Source: Mariprofundus ferrooxydans PV-1 (GTDB taxonomy: Bacteria; Pseudomonadota; Zetaproteobacteria; Mariprofundales; Mariprofundaceae). Taken from it: a stretch of DNA of 64,000 bases. The stretch lies in the NCBI RefSeq assembly GCF_000153765.1, contig NZ_DS022294.1, positions 62,001 to 126,000 of the forward strand. The letters are read 5' to 3'. The stretch's first letter is position 1. Every line of letters begins with the position of its first letter. A program made the translations under genes and the position numbers. A model generated the notes under the pieces. That model was not told where the DNA came from. It saw only the letters and a list, made by a program, of their open reading frames with translations, and made no database searches. Below are positions 1 through 8,960 of the stretch, one piece after another.

Positions 1-121
1 CAATGATCCCTGTTCCCTATGGATTGATGAAATACCCCTGTTCCAGGCCACTCCCGGAGAGAAAAATGGCGGGCTGGCCGCAGAAATTACCGAACCCGTA
101 CAACCCGGAGGCATATCATGA
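1..121 (+). CDS. fliM: Flagellar motor switch protein FliM, C-terminal end (partial)
   Basis: The second reading frame is open from the window edge to a TGA at 119-121 and encodes about 39 residues. The segment LWIDEIPLFQATPG resembles the C-terminal SpoA (surface presentation) end of FliM, where a hydrophobic strand is followed by a G-x-P-x-F-x-x-x-P-G pattern. Its stop codon overlaps the ATG of fliN (ATGA), which is the usual fliM-fliN order. FliM forms the C-ring with FliG and FliN and binds CheY-P. Most of the protein lies outside the window, so the call rests on position and this short tail. Confidence 0.72.
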   Translation, partial: NDPCSLWIDEIPLFQATPGEKNGGLAAEITEPVQPGGIS

Positions 122-414
122 GTGACACAGCAACGGCTACCGAGCATCCACAAACAGCCAACCTCGAGGCCATTATGCATGTGCCGCTGGAGATAAGCGT
201 GGAGCTTGGTCGCATCAAATTGCCATTGCATACCATCGCACGGCTGAACCGCGGCATGGTCATCGAAATGAACAAGGAAGCCAACGCCGAAGTGCAAATT
301 CTCGCCAATGGCAGCATATTCGCCAAAGGCGAAGTCGTTTCCACCGGCGACAAGCTGGGAGTACGTATCACAGAGATTGTGCCGGCTTCAGCCCGTATCA
401 GCAGCCTCTCCTGA
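118..414 (+). CDS. fliN: Flagellar motor switch protein FliN
   Basis: 98 residues, the normal size for a short FliN. After a variable 20-residue N-terminus comes a single SpoA domain (residues about 20-95) with the typical pattern of a V-x-L-G-R-x-x-L-P start, an L-N-R-G-M/V-I-E-M core and GV-R-I-T-E-I near the end. FliN makes the lower part of the C-ring and docks the FliH/FliI export ATPase complex. The start codon overlaps the fliM stop and fliO begins five bases after its stop, so translation is probably coupled along the operon. Confidence 0.95.
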   Translation: MSDTATATEHPQTANLEAIMHVPLEISVELGRIKLPLHTIARLNRGMVIEMNKEANAEVQILANGSIFAKGEVVSTGDKLGVRITEIVPASARISSLS

Positions 415-419
415 TCACT

Positions 420-722
420 ATGGAACACAGTATGTTCGCCATGGTATTGCAATCAATACTGGGTCTGGCCTTCGTGCTCGGGCTGTTTGCCCTGATTGTA
501 TGGGGCATGCGTCGCATGCAGGGGCGTCAAATCAACGGTCCGGCTGATTTTCGCATCGTGCAAAAAATTCACATCGACAATCGCAACAGCCTTGTCGAAA
601 TCCGGCATCATGGCAGATGCTACCTGCTTGCCCTGTCGCCCGGCGGCATCACCCAGCTGCGCGCGGATCACAGTCAGCCGGAGACAACAACAGTAGTAAA
701 CAAGCAGGCAGCAGCCTTATGA
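420..722 (+). CDS. fliO: Flagellar biosynthesis protein FliO
   Basis: 100 residues with one membrane helix (about residues 6-30) followed by a short cytoplasmic FliO domain containing the I-D-N-R-N-S-L-V-E-I and YLLALSPGGI segments typical of the family. FliO is a scaffold that helps assemble the FliP pentamer of the export gate. It sits between fliN and fliP and shares a 4-base ATGA overlap with fliP. A second in-frame ATG at 432 would shorten it by four residues; neither start has a strong Shine-Dalgarno. Confidence 0.9.
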   Translation: MEHSMFAMVLQSILGLAFVLGLFALIVWGMRRMQGRQINGPADFRIVQKIHIDNRNSLVEIRHHGRCYLLALSPGGITQLRADHSQPETTTVVNKQAAAL

Positions 723-1468
723 ACAAGCGATTCGCGTTACTGATGCTGGGCCTTGCGGCTCTGACGCTACCCCAACTGGTGCAGGCTGCTGATATTCCTA
801 CCCTGTCACTGAGTCTGGGCAATGGCGACGACCCTGACGCATGGTTCACCGGCCTGAAGATACTGGCCATGCTGACCATACTGACGCTGGCCCCCTCGAT
901 TCTGGTGATGATGACCTCATTCACACGCATATTGATTGTTTTTGCCTTCCTGCGCCAGGCGCTGGGCACACAACAGGCGCCACCCAATCAGATATTGATC
1001 GGCCTCTCCCTGTTTCTGACGCTGTTCATCATGATGCCCGTATGGCAAAAAATTGACACCACTGCACTGACCCCTTATCTCAATGAGGAGATCAACCAAT
1101 CCGTCGCCTTTGAGCGTGGCATTGCGCCGCTACGGGACTTCATGCTCAAGCAGACACGCGAAGATGACCTGCTACTCTTTCTCAATGCAGCCAAACTGAA
1201 GAAACCGGCCAAGGCTGAAGATATGCCCATGCATGTACTGATTCCATCGTTTGTCATCTCCGAGCTGAGGACGGCCTTTGAAATCGGTTTTCTGATCTAT
1301 ATTCCCTTTATCGTACTTGACCTGATTGTCGCCAGCGTACTGATGAGCATGGGTATGATGATGCTGCCGCCGGTCATGATTTCACTACCGCTGAAAATCA
1401 TCCTGTTCGTACTGGTTGATGGCTGGCACTTGATCACAGCCAACTTAATCGCCAGCTTCAAGGTCTGA
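719..1468 (+). CDS. fliP: Flagellar export gate protein FliP
   Basis: 249 residues from the ATG at 719, which overlaps the fliO stop (ATGA). An upstream in-frame ATG at 617 lies inside fliO and is rejected. A cleavable signal peptide (about residues 1-23) is followed by the first membrane helix, the conserved LAPSILVMMTSFTRI and ALGTQQAPPNQILIGL segments, a periplasmic domain, and two C-terminal helices. FliP forms the pentameric core of the type III export gate with FliQ and FliR. Unusually, the next gene is not fliQ but a large histidine kinase. Confidence 0.97.
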   Translation: MNKRFALLMLGLAALTLPQLVQAADIPTLSLSLGNGDDPDAWFTGLKILAMLTILTLAPSILVMMTSFTRILIVFAFLRQALGTQQAPPNQILIGLSLFLTLFIMMPVWQKIDTTALTPYLNEEINQSVAFERGIAPLRDFMLKQTREDDLLLFLNAAKLKKPAKAEDMPMHVLIPSFVISELRTAFEIGFLIYIPFIVLDLIVASVLMSMGMMMLPPVMISLPLKIILFVLVDGWHLITANLIASFKV

Positions 1469-1533
1469 TGACTGTATAAAGGTCTGACTGCATATCCCGG
1501 CTGGAACAAAATCAACACGACAACGGCCCCACG

Positions 1534-4530
1534 ATGGAGCGTATGGACGAGCAAGCGATGAATGACAAGATGGGCATCATGGCGACTGTTAACCGGCAAA
1601 TGTCTACCTCCATCGTAGTTTCCGTACTGATTGCAGCCATGCTGGCTGCTGCATTGTGGCCTCACACCGCAACTGCGCCTCTCGCCTGGTGGCTGGTCAG
1701 TCTGTGTGTGCTCTCCCTTCTCCGCCTGGCCAGTCTGAGCCCTCAGCTACCATTTAGCCGCAACAGGCACCTGCAAACCATATTGACAGCTGCCGCCGGA
1801 GTGACCTGGGGCACCTCGGCCCCTCTGTTTCTCCCCACACTGGATCCACACCACCAGATGTTGGTTATCCTTGTACTGATCGGCATTGTTGCCAGCAGCA
1901 GCAACGCCTATGCCGGCCGTATGGAGCTATTTTATGCCTTTACGCTGCCGCTACTGATACTGCCCTGTATCTGGTTTTTTGCCCAGAACACAGAGGTTTA
2001 TATGACTCTGGGCGGCATGGACCTGTTGTACATCCTGTCGCTAAGTATTTTTGCACGTCGAAATACCCGTCTGCTACAGCTGAGCATGGCAAAAAATGAA
2101 CAGCTTGAGACAGAAATCGGACAACGTGAAGCACATGAATATACGCTTGGTCTGCAGCGCGCCATTCTGGATGCCATTGCCCGCCATAGTGGAAACCTCA
2201 ATGCATTACTGACAACGATCACACAACAGGTAGAGAGCGAGCGCCCGGGAATGTTCGCGTCGGTACTGCTGCTCGATGAAACCGGTAAACGGCTGCAGAC
2301 CGGGGCTGCGCCAAGCCTGCCGGATGCATGGAACGCAGCAGTTGATGGCGAAGAGATCGGGCCAAAAGCGGGCTCCTGCGGAACTGCAGCCTTCCTCAAT
2401 GAAAGAGTTATCGTCACCGATATTGCCATCGACCCACTTTGGGAGAGCTATCGCGAGGCAGCCCGCGCTTTTAATCTGAGCGCCTGCTGGTCAGAACCTG
2501 TACGCGATGCTGCAGGGGAGGTGCTGGGCACATTTGCCATGTATTATAACGAACCGCGCTGCCCGACTAAAACGGATATTGATCTGATCGAGAATATTGC
2601 CAGTCTGACCAGCATCGCTATAGAAAACTGTCGCAAAAAAGATCAGCTGGCAGCCAGCCGCCAGCATGAGTCGGAGTTGGCCGCCATGGTCGAGCACAGC
2701 TCCGACATGATTTATGCACATGATCTGGGCGGCACTATCATCACCGCCAATACGACATGCACACGCAACTTCGGCGGCGATATCATCGGCCGAAACATCA
2801 ACACAATCATCGTGCCGGAAGAGGCGGAGAAAGTGCGCTCGATGATGGCGCAAAAAGCAGAACAGGGCGGCAGTACCGTCTATGAGTTGACGGTCATGGA
2901 TAGCGAGGGAAATCGCCACATACTGGAAATCAACTCCAACCTGATCCTGCGCAACGACAAACCGGTTGCCGTGCAGGGCGTGGCACGCGATATTACCCGT
3001 CGCAAACAGGCTGAAGCAATGATGACTCTGCTGGAGCAAGCTATTCACGCCAGCGATGAGAGCATCATGATCCTGGATGCTCAGGGACGCATTGAATTTG
3101 CCAACCCTGCGGCAGCATCCCTGTACAAATATCCGGCCACAGAGCTGATCGGAACCTCTATCGCCAGATTACGCGGCGGCTATGAGGGCGATGATACCTA
3201 CCGTGCCATCGTATCAGCCATCGCCTCCGGAGAAAACTGGGCCGGAGAGATGTCATTCCACCCTGCCGGCGGTCTCAAAACAGTAATAGCCCGTCGCGTT
3301 TCCCCAATCATGGATGAGATGGGCCATGTGCATCACCAGATCTGTATTGATCGCGATATTACGGCTGAAAAGAAGCAGAACGAACAGCTGGAGCATACCC
3401 AACGTTTGGAAAGTCTCGGCATTCTGGCGGGCGGTATCGCGCACGACTTCAACAACCTGCTCACCGCCATCATGGGCAATGCGGCCATCGCCGAGCGCAA
3501 GATGGATAATTCGGTATCGGCAAAACCATATCTGGCACGTATTGAGGAATCCAGCCAGCGAGCAGCGGACCTGTGCAAACAGATGCTGGCCTATTCGGGC
3601 AAGGGTCGCTTTATCGTCAAACCGGTAAATCTGAGTCACCTGATTGAGGAGATGACACGGCTGATGGAAGTCTCCATCGAAAAAAACATCGTTATCCGCT
3701 ATGAACTGAACGACCAGCTGCCGCTGATTGATGCCGACAGAGCCCAGATACAGCAGGTTATTCTAAACCTCATTACCAATGCCAATGAAGCCATTGGTGA
3801 GAAGAGAGGTATGATCAGTTTTGTCACCGGCACCATGCATGTCGATCGTGCCTATCTGGAGAGTACGATAAACAATGATACCCTGAGTGAGGGCGAATAT
3901 GTCTATATGGAGGTCTCCGACAATGGCTGTGGCATGAATGCCGCAACCATGGAGAAGATGTTCGATCCGTTTTTTACCACCAAATTTACCGGCAGGGGGC
4001 TCGGCATGAGCGCCATGCTCGGCATTATACGCGGCCATCATGGCGCCATTCGTGTCTACAGTGAGCCGGGCCAGGGCACCACCTTCAAGGTACTGCTACC
4101 GACAAGCTCCTGTCAGCTTGTGCCGGGGCAGAATCCGTCAGGCGTCGATCCCGACTGGCAAGGTCGTGGCACAGTACTTGTGGTCGATGATGAGGCAACG
4201 ATCCGCGAAGTCGCCACCGCTATGCTCGAAGAGATGGGATTTGACACCATCTCCGCCACCGACGGTGAAGAAGCGGTAGACCTGTACCGTCGCCACGGAC
4301 AAAAAATAGTGCTGGTGCTGCTGGATTTAACGATGCCGAAAATGGATGGTAAAGCATGCCTGGCCGAATTACTGTGCATTAATCCCGATGTCAAAGTCAT
4401 CCTGTCCAGCGGCTACAATGAAGAGGAAACCGGTGAACAGTTCGCCTTCGGTATTCTTGCCGGCTTTATCCAGAAACCCTATAGCCCGGAAGCCCTGCAA
4501 CAAGTCATACGTCACTCCCTGACCGACTAA
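1534..4530 (+). CDS. Membrane-bound hybrid sensor histidine kinase (GAF, two PAS, receiver)
   Basis: 998 residues, inserted between fliP and fliQ. Residues about 25-175 hold five or six membrane helices resembling a MASE-type sensor. A coiled linker follows, then a GAF domain (about 210-365, ending in AIENCRKK), a PAS domain (about 375-500), a second PAS (about 505-620), a HisKA domain with the phospho-accepting His in GGIAHDFNNLL (about His637), an HATPase domain (N-box around 742, VSDNGCGM G1 box) and a C-terminal receiver with the phospho-acceptor Asp in LLDLTMP (about Asp931). The HDFNN box places the core close to NtrB-like or PAS-rich hybrid kinases. No partner regulator is adjacent. 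The ATG at 1534 is supported only weakly; other in-frame ATGs lie at 1543 and 1558. Position inside the export-gate genes suggests a link to flagellar control, but this is inference. Confidence 0.9.
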   Translation: MERMDEQAMNDKMGIMATVNRQMSTSIVVSVLIAAMLAAALWPHTATAPLAWWLVSLCVLSLLRLASLSPQLPFSRNRHLQTILTAAAGVTWGTSAPLFLPTLDPHHQMLVILVLIGIVASSSNAYAGRMELFYAFTLPLLILPCIWFFAQNTEVYMTLGGMDLLYILSLSIFARRNTRLLQLSMAKNEQLETEIGQREAHEYTLGLQRAILDAIARHSGNLNALLTTITQQVESERPGMFASVLLLDETGKRLQTGAAPSLPDAWNAAVDGEEIGPKAGSCGTAAFLNERVIVTDIAIDPLWESYREAARAFNLSACWSEPVRDAAGEVLGTFAMYYNEPRCPTKTDIDLIENIASLTSIAIENCRKKDQLAASRQHESELAAMVEHSSDMIYAHDLGGTIITANTTCTRNFGGDIIGRNINTIIVPEEAEKVRSMMAQKAEQGGSTVYELTVMDSEGNRHILEINSNLILRNDKPVAVQGVARDITRRKQAEAMMTLLEQAIHASDESIMILDAQGRIEFANPAAASLYKYPATELIGTSIARLRGGYEGDDTYRAIVSAIASGENWAGEMSFHPAGGLKTVIARRVSPIMDEMGHVHHQICIDRDITAEKKQNEQLEHTQRLESLGILAGGIAHDFNNLLTAIMGNAAIAERKMDNSVSAKPYLARIEESSQRAADLCKQMLAYSGKGRFIVKPVNLSHLIEEMTRLMEVSIEKNIVIRYELNDQLPLIDADRAQIQQVILNLITNANEAIGEKRGMISFVTGTMHVDRAYLESTINNDTLSEGEYVYMEVSDNGCGMNAATMEKMFDPFFTTKFTGRGLGMSAMLGIIRGHHGAIRVYSEPGQGTTFKVLLPTSSCQLVPGQNPSGVDPDWQGRGTVLVVDDEATIREVATAMLEEMGFDTISATDGEEAVDLYRRHGQKIVLVLLDLTMPKMDGKACLAELLCINPDVKVILSSGYNEEETGEQFAFGILAGFIQKPYSPEALQQVIRHSLTD

Positions 4531-4566
4531 AAGCAATCGCTACAACGTTTCGCCAAACAACACCTT

Positions 4567-4648
4567 GGAGGTGAAGTGACGGGTTGGCCTGTCATGGTTG
4601 CTGCCCGAGCCCGGTAGCGGCGCAACAGCGTGAATCACGCCTCCCTCC
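4567..4648 (+). other. Candidate structured RNA region upstream of fliQ
   Basis: Between the kinase and fliQ lies a GC-rich stretch that can fold into a multi-branch structure. An outer GGAGG/CCTCC pairing (4567-4571 with 4644-4648) encloses three successive hairpins. Their arms are TGAC/GTCA (4577-4594), GCTGCC/GGTAGC (4600-4618) and GCGTG/CACGC (4628-4640). I do not recognise it as any riboswitch, SRP RNA or tRNA I know, and there is no following T-tract, so it is not a simple terminator. It may be a leader element, a small RNA or chance pairing in GC-rich DNA. Confidence 0.35.
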
Positions 4649-4686
4649 TGTACTTATCATACAGTAAAACAAGCTTGCCGACATCA

Positions 4687-4705
4687 TTGGCACGGGGGTT
4701 GCTGA
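4687..4705 (+). promoter_or_regulatory. Sigma-54-type (-24/-12) promoter match before fliQ
   Basis: TTGGCACGGGGGTTGCTGAA matches the RpoN consensus TGGCACG-N4-TTGC. The GG at 4689-4690 and the GC at 4701-4702 are separated by exactly ten bases. Transcription would start near 4713-4714, that is, at the fliQ start codon, giving a leaderless or nearly leaderless message. Many flagellar genes of gamma- and deltaproteobacteria use sigma-54, so the location makes sense. The overlap with the start is odd and the match has not been tested. Confidence 0.5.
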
Positions 4706-4714
4706 ATAGTGGAT

Positions 4715-4984
4715 ATGACTCCTGATTCCGTTATTCAAATTGGCAGTGAAGCACTCAAGGTAGTATTGATGATTTCCCTGCCCATGCTGGGCGTTGCTCT
4801 GGTCGTCGGCATCGCCATTTCGCTGTTTCAGGCTGTCACCCAGATTCAGGAAATGACGCTGACATTCGTTCCCAAAATTATTGCTGTCTTTGTAGCCATG
4901 ATTCTTGCCGCACCGTGGATGAGCGATCAGATGATCTCATTTACCCGTGAACTGTTCTCGATGATTCCTACCCTGACGCGGTAA
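4715..4984 (+). CDS. fliQ: Flagellar export gate protein FliQ
   Basis: 89 residues from the ATG at 4715, or 91 from a GTG at 4709. The family normally begins MTPE/D-x-V, which favours the ATG. Two membrane helices flank the conserved IQEMTLTFVPKI segment (Q-A-x-T-Q-I-x-E-M-T-L). FliQ packs around FliP/FliR in the export gate. There is no Shine-Dalgarno before either start, and a sigma-54 promoter match runs up to the start codon. fliR begins six bases after the stop. Confidence 0.95.
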   Translation: MTPDSVIQIGSEALKVVLMISLPMLGVALVVGIAISLFQAVTQIQEMTLTFVPKIIAVFVAMILAAPWMSDQMISFTRELFSMIPTLTR

Positions 4985-4989
4985 CAACA

Positions 4990-5772
4990 GTGGATGTACC
5001 ATGGCCTGACATTGAGCAGATCATTATCGGCCTGCTGGTGATGTTGCGCGTCAGCGCCCTGATCATGATGCTGCCGATTCTCGGTCATCAACTGGTCCCC
5101 GCACAGATCAAAAGAGGTCTGATTGTATTGCTGACGATCCTGATCTTTCCGCTGGTCGCAGACAAGGTGGCCGCCATACCGCTGAAACCCGTTGCGTTTG
5201 TCATCGTCGCTATCCATGAAATCCTGGTTGCTGCCGCTATTGCCCTGTTCGCCCAATTGATCTTTGCCGCTATCCAGCTTGCCGGACAACTGATCAGTTT
5301 CCAGATGGGCATGAGTGTTGCCAACGTCTTTGATCCCATGACCCATTCCCAGCAATCGGTTGTCTCACAACTGGCCGTGACACTGGCTATGCTGCTGTGG
5401 ATATCGGTCGGGGCGCACCACATGTTTATTACCGCTCTGATCGAATCATTCACGCTGTTTCCGATTCATCAGGCCATTTACTTCCCGGCCCTGTCAACAT
5501 TGACCGATGCTGCCGCAACAATGTTTGTGCTGGCGCTGAAAATCGCCGCACCGCTGATGGTACTGATGACGCTGGTGTATGTGGCACTTGGTCTGTTATC
5601 GCGCGCGGTACCACAAATTCAGGTGTTTTTTGTCAGCTTCCCCCTTACCGTCGGTCTTGGCCTGCTTACTTTCGCCCTCGGCATGCCTGCCTTTGTCTAC
5701 CTGGTCAGCGATGCCTTCTCCACCCTGCCCAATCAAATCCCCCTCTTTTTGCGGCACATGAGCGGCGTGTAA
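4990..5772 (+). CDS. fliR: Flagellar export gate protein FliR
   Basis: 260 residues, normal length, starting at a GTG. At least five membrane helices are visible, with the family pattern of R-V-S-A-L near the N-terminus and the AGQLISFQMGMSVANVFDP segment in the centre. FliR completes the FliP5Q4R1 gate and contacts FlhB. It ends three bases before flhB and belongs to the same export-gate operon. Confidence 0.96.
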   Translation: MDVPWPDIEQIIIGLLVMLRVSALIMMLPILGHQLVPAQIKRGLIVLLTILIFPLVADKVAAIPLKPVAFVIVAIHEILVAAAIALFAQLIFAAIQLAGQLISFQMGMSVANVFDPMTHSQQSVVSQLAVTLAMLLWISVGAHHMFITALIESFTLFPIHQAIYFPALSTLTDAAATMFVLALKIAAPLMVLMTLVYVALGLLSRAVPQIQVFFVSFPLTVGLGLLTFALGMPAFVYLVSDAFSTLPNQIPLFLRHMSGV

Positions 5773-5775
5773 AGC

Positions 5776-6843
5776 ATGGCTGACGAACAGGATAAGAGCC
5801 AACAAACCGAAGAGGCGACCCCGAAGCGGGAAGAAGACGCGCGCAAGAAGGGGCAAATTGCTACCAGCAAGGAGCCATCCACGGCCATTGCCTTCACCGT
5901 CATCAGCCTGATCGTCATCACCGGCCTTGGCAGCTGGTTCGGTGAACAGATGCAGCACATGCTTACGAACTATTTGTCCGGAGCCGTACATATCAAGGCG
6001 ACCGGCGAAGGTATGCAGAAGTTGCTTATCTCTGCAGTTACCGACATGGCCATGGTTGTACTACCCATTGCCGTACCCATTATGCTGCTGGGCCTACTGG
6101 TAACTTTCATGGTCAGCGGCCCTGTATTCACCTTTGAAACCATGATACCCAAATTTGAAAAAATCAGTCCCCTGAAAGGGATCAAACGCCTGTTCTCCAC
6201 CAAGGCGCTGGCTGAATTTATCAAATCCGTGTTGAAACTTGTCCTGATTTCCGTGGCATGCGCGACCATCGTCAGCGGCATGTTTTCCGAAATTCTGCAT
6301 ACCGCCCTGAAAGACCCGGCGGATATTGCCGCCCTGACCCTTTTCGGAAGCGTCAAAATCACAACGCTAGTGGCTGTTATTTTTGTCGTCATCGCACTGG
6401 CAGATGTACTTTATCAACGATGGGAGCACGCAAAATCACTGCGCATGTCAAAGAAAGAACAGCGCGATGAACACAAGGACAGTGAAGGCGACCCACAGCT
6501 GAAAGCTAAAATTCGTCAGATTCAGATGCAGCAGGCACAGAACCGCATGATGTCCGATGTGCCTGATGCAGATGTGATTATTACCAATCCAACCCATATC
6601 TCCATTGCCCTGGCCTACGATCCTTTAAGCCCGGGTGCTCCGCGCGTACTGGCAAAGGGTAAGGGACATCTTGCTGCGAAAATCAGGGAGATCGCGCGCG
6701 AGCACCATATTCCGATGCGCGAAAACAAACCTTTGGCAAGGTCCTTGTTTAAGCAGGTCAAGGTCGGCGATGAAATACCGGAAGTACTGTTTGAAGCGAT
6801 CGCCATCATTCTGGCCGAAATATTCCGCTTGAAGCAGCGATAA
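5776..6843 (+). CDS. flhB: Flagellar export switch protein FlhB
   Basis: 355 residues: a lysine/glutamate-rich N-terminus, four membrane helices (about 30-210) and a cytoplasmic C-terminal domain. The autocleavage motif NPTH is present at residues 271-274 in the context VIITNPTHISIALAY. Cleavage between Asn and Pro switches export from rod/hook to filament substrates. The charged linker before it (SKKEQRDEHKDSEGD) is typical of the family. It sits between fliR and flhA as in most bacteria. Confidence 0.97.
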   Translation: MADEQDKSQQTEEATPKREEDARKKGQIATSKEPSTAIAFTVISLIVITGLGSWFGEQMQHMLTNYLSGAVHIKATGEGMQKLLISAVTDMAMVVLPIAVPIMLLGLLVTFMVSGPVFTFETMIPKFEKISPLKGIKRLFSTKALAEFIKSVLKLVLISVACATIVSGMFSEILHTALKDPADIAALTLFGSVKITTLVAVIFVVIALADVLYQRWEHAKSLRMSKKEQRDEHKDSEGDPQLKAKIRQIQMQQAQNRMMSDVPDADVIITNPTHISIALAYDPLSPGAPRVLAKGKGHLAAKIREIAREHHIPMRENKPLARSLFKQVKVGDEIPEVLFEAIAIILAEIFRLKQR

Positions 6844-6875
6844 CAGTCGAACAAGGCAAGGAGCGACACAAAACA

Positions 6876-8960
6876 ATGCAACAAGCTGCCGTTATGACAC
6901 TACAGCGCATCGGGAAACAGCCGGATATTCTGCTGGCAATCAGCGTGCTCGCCGTGCTGCTGGTCATGATGGTGCCACTGCCTACATGGCTGATGGATGT
7001 GATGCTTGCCGCCAATATCACCGTCGGCGTTCTGATTCTGCTCACCGCATTGTATGTGCTTAAACCGCTTGAGTTTTCAGTATTTCCGTCCCTGCTGCTG
7101 CTAACCACACTGTTTCGTCTCTCGCTGAATGTGGCCACCACCCGCCTGATTCTGTTGAACGGTCAGGATGGACCTGCGGCAGCCGGCCATGTTATCGAAG
7201 GGTTCGGTCAGTTTGTGGTCGGCGGCAATACCCTTGTCGGCGTGATTATTTTCATCATTCTGGTGCTGATTAACTTTGTCGTCATCAGTAAGGGCTCCAC
7301 CCGTATTGCCGAAGTGGCTGCCCGCTTCACACTGGATGCCATGCCCGGCAAGCAGATGGCTATCGATGCGGATATGAATGCAGGTCTGATCAATGAAGCC
7401 GAAGCCAGAGTTCGCCGTGAAAATGTGGCGCGCGAAGCGGAATTCTACGGTGCCATGGATGGTGCTTCCAAATTTGTACGCGGTGATGCGGTAGCCGGCC
7501 TGATCATCACGGTCATCAACCTCGTTGGCGGCCTGATCATCGGCGTGATGCAGCATGGCATGTCGGTCACCGATGCCATGTCCGTGTTCAGCCTGCTAAC
7601 GGTCGGTGACGGCCTGGTCTCACAGATTCCGGCTCTGGTGATCTCCACCGCAGCCGGCATTATCATCACCCGCGCCAGCAGCAACAAATCGCTGCCTATT
7701 GAGCTCAAGGCGCAGTTCACCGCTCACCCCAAAGTACACTGGGTCGCTGCCGGCGCACTGTTCCTGATGAGTCTCGTCCCCGGTCTGCCCTTCATCCCCT
7801 TCCTGATCCTCTCCCTTGGCCTGGGTGCCAGCGGCTATTATCTGCAGCTGGGACAGCAGCAGAAAGGTCTGGAAACCATCGCCGAAGATGTCACCCCGCT
7901 GGCCGAACCGATGGGCGAAGAGGAGCTCGATGATCTGCTGGTGGAAGATCCGATCCGACTGGAAATCGGCTATGGCCTGATCGACATGGTGGAAGGCGGT
8001 CGCGAAGGCAACCTGCTCGACCGGATGAAAAAAGTGCGGCGACAGATCACCCAGGAGATCGGCTTCGTGCTGCCTCCGGTACATATCAAGGATAACCTGC
8101 AACTGGGAGTAAGCGATTATCAGATTCTCATTCGCGGCGCTATTGTCGGCAAGGGTGAAATCCGGCCACGCAATCTGCTGGCACTGGAAAGCCAGATCAG
8201 CGGCCCGCCCGTAGAAGGTATCGCCACACAGGAACCTGCTTTCGGACTGCCGGCGGTATGGATTTCTGAAGATAAACGGCAACAAGCCGAGCTTTCCGGT
8301 TATACGGTGGTCGAGCCGACAACTGTGATTATCACCCATCTGACCGAGCTGTTGCGTGGCCAGGCGGCCGAAATGCTGGATCGTACTCAGGTCCATGACC
8401 TGCTGGAGAAATTTGCTCAGCGTCACCCGAAAGTGGTCGAGGAGATCGTGCCGTCACAGGTGCCTGTCGGCCTGCTACAAAATGTATTGCAGCGGTTGCT
8501 GGTTGAATGGGTACCGATTCGAGACCTGATGCTGATTCTCGAGGCGCTCTCCGATCATGCCGGAGAACATCTGAGCATTGATGATCTGGTTGAGAAAGTG
8601 CGCACACGGCTTGGTCGCACCATTACCCAACGCTACCTGAACGCACAGGGTGAACTGGCTGTATTCATGCTCGATGGAGAGCTCGAACAACGTATGAGCG
8701 AGCGCATGAGCCAGCAACAGGGCTGGGCACTGCCGCTGGATATGCCCGAATGGCAGCGCTTCATCTCCCGGGTTAATGAAATCTCCTCGCATTTTGATGT
8801 GGATATTCCGGTGCTGCTGACAACGCCGCAATTGCGCGGTCACCTGACCCGGGCCCTGCGCAAGGTGATGACCCGCATCGCTGTCTTATCGATTGCCGAG
8901 ATTCCTCCCCAAACCAATATTCAGTCATTGGCCAAAGTGAGCCTGTACGATGCGAATTAA
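6876..8960 (+). CDS. flhA: Flagellar export apparatus protein FlhA
   Basis: 694 residues. The N-terminal half (about 15-320) has some eight membrane helices and the FHIPEP-family signature around AMPGKQMAIDADMNAG. The C-terminal half is the cytoplasmic nonameric ring domain that receives chaperone-substrate complexes. A Shine-Dalgarno (AAGGAG) lies twelve bases before the first ATG; the next in-frame ATG at 6894 is also possible. The 3' end overlaps flhF by 11 bases. Confidence 0.97.
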   Translation: MQQAAVMTLQRIGKQPDILLAISVLAVLLVMMVPLPTWLMDVMLAANITVGVLILLTALYVLKPLEFSVFPSLLLLTTLFRLSLNVATTRLILLNGQDGPAAAGHVIEGFGQFVVGGNTLVGVIIFIILVLINFVVISKGSTRIAEVAARFTLDAMPGKQMAIDADMNAGLINEAEARVRRENVAREAEFYGAMDGASKFVRGDAVAGLIITVINLVGGLIIGVMQHGMSVTDAMSVFSLLTVGDGLVSQIPALVISTAAGIIITRASSNKSLPIELKAQFTAHPKVHWVAAGALFLMSLVPGLPFIPFLILSLGLGASGYYLQLGQQQKGLETIAEDVTPLAEPMGEEELDDLLVEDPIRLEIGYGLIDMVEGGREGNLLDRMKKVRRQITQEIGFVLPPVHIKDNLQLGVSDYQILIRGAIVGKGEIRPRNLLALESQISGPPVEGIATQEPAFGLPAVWISEDKRQQAELSGYTVVEPTTVIITHLTELLRGQAAEMLDRTQVHDLLEKFAQRHPKVVEEIVPSQVPVGLLQNVLQRLLVEWVPIRDLMLILEALSDHAGEHLSIDDLVEKVRTRLGRTITQRYLNAQGELAVFMLDGELEQRMSERMSQQQGWALPLDMPEWQRFISRVNEISSHFDVDIPVLLTTPQLRGHLTRALRKVMTRIAVLSIAEIPPQTNIQSLAKVSLYDAN

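Noticed and set aside
617-718. Longer N-terminus for FliP starting inside fliO
   Set aside because: The extension has no homology and the ATG at 719 overlaps the fliO stop and begins a proper signal peptide.
4561-4650. SRP RNA, tmRNA, cyclic-di-GMP riboswitch or tRNA in the gap before fliQ
   Set aside because: None of the conserved sequence cores of these RNAs is present; kept only as an unassigned structured region.
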